Assembly: GCA_958407995.1 (NCBI GenBank)
Contig: CATYJU010000061.1
Span: 1 to 8,602, forward strand
Reading direction: 5' to 3'
Length of the DNA: 8,602 bases
Origin: an uncultured Collinsella sp.
GTDB taxonomy: Bacteria > Actinomycetota > Coriobacteriia > Coriobacteriales > Coriobacteriaceae
The notes beneath the pieces are model-generated. The model was not told the DNA's origin and ran no database searches. It saw only the letters and a program-made list of their open reading frames with translations. The first letter of the stretch is position 1. Every line of letters begins with the position of its first letter. This document shows, one piece after another, positions 5,149 to 8,602 of this stretch. Both the position numbers and the translations under genes were made by a program.

Positions 5149-6885
5149 CTACTCACCTCCCTTCATCTGCGATTCCGCGATAGCACGGTACACCTCGCAG
5201 GTTTCCATGAGCTCGTCGTGCGTGCCTAGGCCCACGACCTCGCCATCCCTGAGCACCACGATCTGGTCGGCATGCAGAATGGTCGAGATACGCTGCGCGA
5301 TGATGAGCACCGCAGCGTCACGCGTCTCGTCTTGCAACGCATGGCGCAGGGCGGCATCGGTCTTAAAGTCCAGGGCCGAGAAACTGTCATCGAAGATATA
5401 TAGATCGGCATGCTTCATGAGCGCACGGGCGATGGCCAGACGCTGGCGCTGGCCGCCCGAAAAGTTCGTGCCGCCCTGCGCCACCGGGGTATCGAGCCCC
5501 TGCGGCTGATCGAGCACAAAGGTGCTCTGGGCAACCCGGAGCGCATGAAGCATGTCGGCCTCAGTCGCGTCTTCGTTGCCAAAGCGCAGATTGCTTGCTA
5601 CGGTGCCCGAGAACAGCCATGCCTTTTGCGGCACATAGGCAATGCGCCCGCGAATCTCGTCTTGCGAAAGGTCGTGCAGATCAACGCCGTCCAGGCGAAT
5701 GGCGCCCTTGGTGGCATCGTGGAAGCGCAGCAGGAGCTTGGCCACCGTCGATTTGCCCGAGCCCGTCGAGCCGACGATCGCGGTCGTCTGACCGCGGCGA
5801 CAGGTAAAGCTCAGATTGCACAGCGTGTCCTCGTCGGCGTCGTCAAAACGAAACGACATATGATCGAACACGGCGACCGCGTCGGCTCCGTCTGCGGACT
5901 CAGGCGCCCCGTCGCCCAGCGTAGCCTTGCCGTCCACGATGCTCGGCTCGATTTCGAGCACCTGCTGCGCACGGTTGAGGCACGCCGCGGCGCGCGGAAG
6001 CGTCAGAATCACCATCTGCGCCATCATCACAAAGAAAAGAATCAGGATCGCGTATTCCAACACGGCCGAAATGCTGCCGATTTGCATGGCGTGGACGCCC
6101 ACGCGGTTGCCGCCCACCCACAGCACCGCCACCTCGGCGATGTTCATCAAAAAGAAGCTGGAGCTGTCGAGGCCCACAAACAGGTGGTTGACCTTGATGG
6201 CGTTGGCCGCGTAATCGCTAAACACCTCGTCCAGGCGCTGCTCCTCGTGGCGCTCCTTGTTAAATGCGCGGATGACGCGCACGCCCACGATGTTCTCGCG
6301 CAGCACCACGTTCATGCGGTCGATAAAGCTCTGCAGGCGCATAAAAATCGGCGCGGCGTTAGCCACCGTAAAGACCGCCGCCACCAGCACGATCGCAACC
6401 ACCACGCCCAGCAGCGTGCCCATGGCGGGATCGATGAACCAAGCAAAAATGATGCCTGCCACGGCCAAGAATGGCACCGGCAACACCAGCTGAATCGTCT
6501 GAAGGACAGCTTGCTGAATCACGTTGATGTCGTTGAGCGAGCGTGTGATCATCGAACCCGTGCCAAAGCGCTCAAAGTCGCTGGCCGCGAGCTCGAGCGA
6601 TTTGTCGTACACGGCATTGCGGATATCGCAGGCCACGTTGGCGGCCAGGCGCGCCGAAAGATAGCAGCCCAGCACCGTGCCGCCGCTGGCCATGCCGGTC
6701 GCGATAAGCATGTACAGGCCGTTACGTAAAATATAGTCGACATCGCCCGTGGTAATACCGGTGTTGACCATGTTCGCCAGCATCGTGGGAACCAACAGCG
6801 TACCGACGTTATCTATCAGCACCGCAAACAGCGTCACCGCAATCAGACCGCGGTACGGCCTCATAAACCTCATTAAGAGTCGCAT
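5149..6885 (-). CDS. ABC exporter half-transporter, degenerate-site (TM287-like) subunit
   Basis: This 578-residue subunit has six predicted transmembrane helices (about 13-296) and an ATPase domain. Motifs: Walker A GSTGSGKST (372-380), Q-loop Q420, canonical signature SGGQR (476-480), Walker B YIFDDSFSALD with D499 and Asp at position 500 where the catalytic Glu is expected, and Gln531 in place of the H-loop His (IIAQRIST). This is the non-hydrolysing half typical of heterodimeric exporters (TM287, LmrC, BmrC). Its good signature would complete the active ATP site of the downstream subunit. The ATG at 6883-6885 has GAGGGGG 4 nt upstream (6890-6896) and overlaps the end of the MarR gene by 13 nt. 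A second ATG at 6871-6873 forms a TAATG junction with the MarR stop but has no well-placed ribosome binding site. Its last codons (KGGE) also encode the ribosome binding site of the next gene. Confidence 0.94.
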   Translation of the reverse strand: MRLLMRFMRPYRGLIAVTLFAVLIDNVGTLLVPTMLANMVNTGITTGDVDYILRNGLYMLIATGMASGGTVLGCYLSARLAANVACDIRNAVYDKSLELAASDFERFGTGSMITRSLNDINVIQQAVLQTIQLVLPVPFLAVAGIIFAWFIDPAMGTLLGVVVAIVLVAAVFTVANAAPIFMRLQSFIDRMNVVLRENIVGVRVIRAFNKERHEEQRLDEVFSDYAANAIKVNHLFVGLDSSSFFLMNIAEVAVLWVGGNRVGVHAMQIGSISAVLEYAILILFFVMMAQMVILTLPRAAACLNRAQQVLEIEPSIVDGKATLGDGAPESADGADAVAVFDHMSFRFDDADEDTLCNLSFTCRRGQTTAIVGSTGSGKSTVAKLLLRFHDATKGAIRLDGVDLHDLSQDEIRGRIAYVPQKAWLFSGTVASNLRFGNEDATEADMLHALRVAQSTFVLDQPQGLDTPVAQGGTNFSGGQRQRLAIARALMKHADLYIFDDSFSALDFKTDAALRHALQDETRDAAVLIIAQRISTILHADQIVVLRDGEVVGLGTHDELMETCEVYRAIAESQMKGGE

Positions 6886-7373
6886 GTGTCCCCCTCGCCC
6901 TTATCGTCAGCCTCGTTCTCGGCGGCCACTTGCCGTTTAAATGCCTCGCACTCTTCGTTCAGAACATGGGAGAATTTACCGACCAGGCGCATGATCTCGC
7001 GCTGTTCCCACGGCTCGAGCGCGCCAAAAGCACGCTGCTCGGCTTTAACCGCCGGCAACGCATAGTGCTCGGCGAACCGCCGGCCCTCATCGGTCAAACA
7101 AACGACCTTGTTCTTACGACTGCCCTCGGCAAACTCCAACGTCGCAAGCCCTCGCGCCCTAAGCGTCTTGATCGCCGAATTGATGGTCTGTTTGCTGTAG
7201 AACCATTCACTCGTCAGCCGACTCACGGCAACGCTTCCGCCCGCTGCACTCGTGTCGACGAGCATCCAGTAGGCGCAGTCCGAAAGACCGCAGGTACGCG
7301 CGAACTCCGAATAGATACGGTCAAGCCCGTTAAGCATCCGGTCGAAATCGACCAGGCTAACTGCACTATTCAT
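6873..7373 (-). CDS. MarR-family transcriptional regulator
   Basis: This is a 166-residue winged-helix DNA-binding protein, first gene of the exporter operon. Numbering from the chosen start, the helix-turn-helix spans about 48-76 (SRLTSEWFYSKQTINSAIKTLRARGL). The likely recognition helix is around SKQTINSAIKTL, and the beta wing is EGSRKNKVVCLTDEG (83-97), matching the LTxEG element of MarR proteins. N- and C-terminal helices (about 5-30 and 115-150) would form the dimer interface, and the tail is acidic. Such proteins usually repress themselves and a linked efflux system until a phenolic or drug-like ligand binds. The start is uncertain: ATG 7371-7373 has GGTGG five nt upstream, while ATG 7383-7385 (170 residues) has no ribosome binding site. 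The stop TAA overlaps the next gene by 13 nt, consistent with translational coupling. Confidence 0.92.
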   Translation of the reverse strand: MNSAVSLVDFDRMLNGLDRIYSEFARTCGLSDCAYWMLVDTSAAGGSVAVSRLTSEWFYSKQTINSAIKTLRARGLATLEFAEGSRKNKVVCLTDEGRRFAEHYALPAVKAEQRAFGALEPWEQREIMRLVGKFSHVLNEECEAFKRQVAAENEADDKGEGDTCDS

Positions 7374-7386
7374 CTCTCCCACCATT

Positions 7387-7448
7387 CGATAGTCCGAGTT
7401 TTGACCAATTTATATCTCTACATTAGTCCGAGTTTTGACTATCGTCAA
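7387..7448 (-). promoter_or_regulatory. MarR operon promoter with repeated operator
   Basis: TAGTCCGAGTTTTGAC occurs twice (7390-7405 and 7424-7439), a perfect 16-bp direct repeat with a 34-bp period. TTGAC-4 nt-GTCAA (7435-7448) is a perfect inverted repeat, and CGATAGTC (7387-7394) is inverted as GACTATCG (7437-7444). On the minus strand TTGACG (plus 7443-7448) and TAATGT (plus 7420-7425) form a promoter with a 17-bp spacer; TATAAA (plus 7409-7414) is an alternative -10. One repeat copy thus lies in the spacer and -10, the other just after the start site. This is the layout expected for autorepression by the MarR protein encoded immediately downstream. The repeats are seen; the binding protein is inferred. 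Confidence 0.7.
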
Positions 7449-7490
7449 TACGCTCGTTGTTTATGGTCGGCTCTACATAAGCATATCGAC

Positions 7491-7527
7491 AAAAAAGACC
7501 GCCGGCGCGGGGGCGGCGCCGGCGGTT
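7491..7527 (-). terminator. Strong rho-independent terminator of the 96-residue protein gene
   Basis: ACCGCCGGCGC (7498-7508) pairs perfectly with GCGCCGGCGGT (7516-7526) over a 7-nt G-rich loop, with a further G-U pair at 7497/7527. On the minus strand the stem is followed directly by six T (plus A run 7491-7496). It begins about 26 nt after the stop of the small protein gene. It isolates that gene from the MarR operon downstream. Confidence 0.93.
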
Positions 7528-7552
7528 GCGAGAGAATATCAGTTGTTGGCCG

Positions 7553-7843
7553 TTAGGCAGCAACGGCCTCGTAGACCGTGGCGCCCGAGAAGCTATCGTG
7601 CAGGCTCTTGCCGCAGATCCACGGCAGCTCGACGACCTCGCAGACCGTGTTGACCAGCTCGGAGCAGTCAGTAAAGTGGCCCTTATCGTTGAGGGCCTCG
7701 CAATCCTGAACACGCCAATAGCCATCGGTGTGCGTGATGTAGTACTCGTGATCATTGATCGACACGAAAGCGCGCGTCTTGGAACGCAGCAGCTTCAGAA
7801 ATCCTTCGAAGTCAGTCTCGACGACATCTCCAGCCTGGAACAT
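7553..7843 (-). CDS. Conserved-looking small protein of unknown function
   Basis: This 96-residue protein starts MFQAGDVVETDFEGFLKLLR. I do not recognise the family. It is acidic, has no signal peptide or membrane segment, and looks like a small soluble alpha/beta domain. A beta-rich centre, RAFVSINDHEYYITHTDGYWRVQDC (24-48), is followed by a region with Cys48, Cys60, Cys68 and Cys77, too irregularly spaced to be a clear zinc finger. It is probably a real gene: AGGAGGT lies 7 nt before the ATG (7841-7843), a textbook terminator follows, and codon use matches the neighbours. An ATG 10 codons further upstream lies beyond the ribosome binding site and is rejected. It is transcribed alone and divergently from the nitroreductase, so a shared regulator is possible. 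High expression is suggested by its translation and termination signals. Confidence 0.85.
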   Translation of the reverse strand: MFQAGDVVETDFEGFLKLLRSKTRAFVSINDHEYYITHTDGYWRVQDCEALNDKGHFTDCSELVNTVCEVVELPWICGKSLHDSFSGATVYEAVAA

Positions 7844-7913
7844 GATAGTTACCTCCTGGCCCAGCGCCACCACAGCGCATTGATTAACGTTGGTACCCCT
7901 TTAGTAAAACCTT

Positions 7914-7925
7914 TATCAATTGATA
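7914..7925. promoter_or_regulatory. 12-bp palindrome in the divergent intergenic region
   Basis: TATCAATTGATA is a perfect palindrome about 70 bp upstream of the small protein gene and 210 bp upstream of the nitroreductase gene. On the minus strand it includes a TTGATA that could serve as a -35, although no good -10 follows at 17 bp. It may be an operator. The remainder of the 292-bp region 7844-8135 shows one candidate nitroreductase promoter and no further gene. Confidence 0.3.
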
Positions 7926-7998
7926 TGCGCCCCTGTTTTAGGCAAGTGGTAAAAAACCGCAGGGTAGACGGGATAAAACGTTTAACCATCTCACCGGT

Positions 7999-8027
7999 TT
8001 GTCACATTCTGGCTGAAGTTTTATGCA
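7999..8027 (+). promoter_or_regulatory. Candidate nitroreductase promoter
   Basis: TTGTCA (7999-8004), one base from the -35 consensus, is followed after exactly 17 bp by TATGCA (8022-8027), a modest -10. A start here would give a 5' leader of about 100 nt before the nitroreductase ATG. No riboswitch fold was recognised in that leader. Confidence 0.4.
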
Positions 8028-8135
8028 AACCAACTTTTCCACTTGGTAGCTTGCGTTGTTTGGGGCCGACTACGCGATTACGGTTTTGGTTCGGCGGGTA
8101 AGAACGAGGCATCGAAACCAACGTCAGGAGGACCC

Positions 8136-8602
8136 ATGGAGACCATCGAAGCACTCATCCACCGCCGCAGCTGCCGCAAATACAGCGATCGCCCTGTCGA
8201 GGCCGAGAAGCTCGCACGCATTATCGAAGCCGGCCAGTACGCGCCGAGCGGCATGGGACGTCAGCCGGTAACGTTTGTCGCCGTTACCGATCCCGCGACC
8301 GTCGAGCGTCTCTCGCAGCTCAACGCCCAAGTTATGGGCAGCGATGGCGACCCCTTCTACGGCGCCAAGACCGTTGTGGTAGTGCTCGTCGACCGCGGCG
8401 CGCCCACGCACCTGGAAGACGGCTCGCTCGCCATGGGCAACTTGCTCAACGCCGCCTATGCACTGGGTGTCGATTCGTGCTGGATTCACCGCGCGCATGA
8501 AGTCTTTGACTCGCCCGAGGGCCTGGAACTGCTGGCCAGCTGGGGCCTGCCCGCCGACGGCAGCCTGCGCGGTGTCGGTCACTGCATTCTGGGCTATGCC
8601 GA
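8136..8602 (+). CDS. Nitroreductase-family FMN oxidoreductase (3' end beyond window)
   Basis: The first 155 residues are visible and the gene runs off the right edge; family members of this short type are usually about 165-190 residues, so little is missing. These flavoenzymes use NAD(P)H to reduce nitro compounds, quinones or flavins; the physiological substrate cannot be told here. FMN-binding hallmarks are the N-terminal RRSCRKYSDRPV (10-21, with R10, S12 and R14), APSGMGRQP (36-44), and the DGSLAMGNLLNAAYALGVDSCWI segment (95-117). The ending GVGHCILGYA corresponds to the region just before the C-terminus. The ATG at 8136 is preceded by AGGAGG (8126-8131) with a short 4-nt gap. It is divergent from the small protein gene at 7553-7843. 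Confidence 0.92.
   Translation, partial: METIEALIHRRSCRKYSDRPVEAEKLARIIEAGQYAPSGMGRQPVTFVAVTDPATVERLSQLNAQVMGSDGDPFYGAKTVVVVLVDRGAPTHLEDGSLAMGNLLNAAYALGVDSCWIHRAHEVFDSPEGLELLASWGLPADGSLRGVGHCILGYA

Noticed and set aside
5410..6729. 439-codon plus-strand frame antisense to the first ABC subunit, and a 364-codon one at 3207-4301 antisense to the second
   Set aside because: Both products are His/Arg/Ala-rich and lack domains, while the opposite strand encodes textbook ABC motifs; they are codon-bias shadows.
7886..7900. GGGGTACCAACG on the minus strand as a T-box leader signature
   Set aside because: It only loosely resembles the T-box GGTGGNACC motif, no specifier stem or terminator/antiterminator pair follows, and the downstream gene is not an amino acid gene.
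7943..8045. CAAGTGG and CCACTTG inverted 7-mers
   Set aside because: They are about 90 bp apart with no further pairing; expected by chance at this length.

Overview
The window reads as ordinary chromosomal DNA from a GC-rich, low-passage-of-mobile-elements genome. Strong AGGAGG-type ribosome binding sites, GC-rich third codon positions, gut-anaerobe style gene content and a TGTGACAAAGGGA palindrome suggest a Coriobacteriia member such as Collinsella. That placement is inference from style and protein sequence; no marker gene is present to prove it. No tRNA, rRNA, CRISPR array, insertion sequence or phage gene was seen.

Layout from left to right. A branched-chain aminotransferase gene (minus strand, 121-1173) ends before two hairpins at 20-106, the outer of which looks like its terminator. 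Its 5' side has a leader of about 150 nt containing a possible small reading frame. Next is a DedA-family membrane protein (minus, 1463-2110) with its own hairpin terminator at 1403-1434. It diverges from a serine acetyltransferase gene, cysE (plus, 2334-3038), which ends in a terminator at 3075-3115.

The centre is a compact minus-strand operon read from 7373 down to 3147: a MarR-type regulator, then two ABC exporter half-transporters. The genes overlap or almost touch. The first half-transporter has a degenerate ATP site (Asp-Asp in Walker B, Gln in the H-loop). The second has the intact Glu and His but a variant SQGQ signature. Together they match the TM287/TM288, BmrCD and LmrCD type of heterodimeric exporter. 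In front of the regulator, a 16-bp direct repeat and inverted repeats overlap the likely promoter, which suggests autorepression and drug-responsive control of the exporter.

The right end holds a monocistronic 96-residue protein of unknown function (minus, 7553-7843) with a strong ribosome binding site and a textbook terminator. A 292-bp divergent intergenic region follows, then the first 155 residues of an FMN nitroreductase (plus, from 8136) cut by the window edge.

No clearly new multi-gene system is visible. The points most worth a second look are the MarR operator array, the acidic coiled-coil extension of the second transporter subunit, the 31-bp palindrome over that gene's stop codon, the possible leader reading frame overlapping the aminotransferase start, and the uncharacterised small protein.
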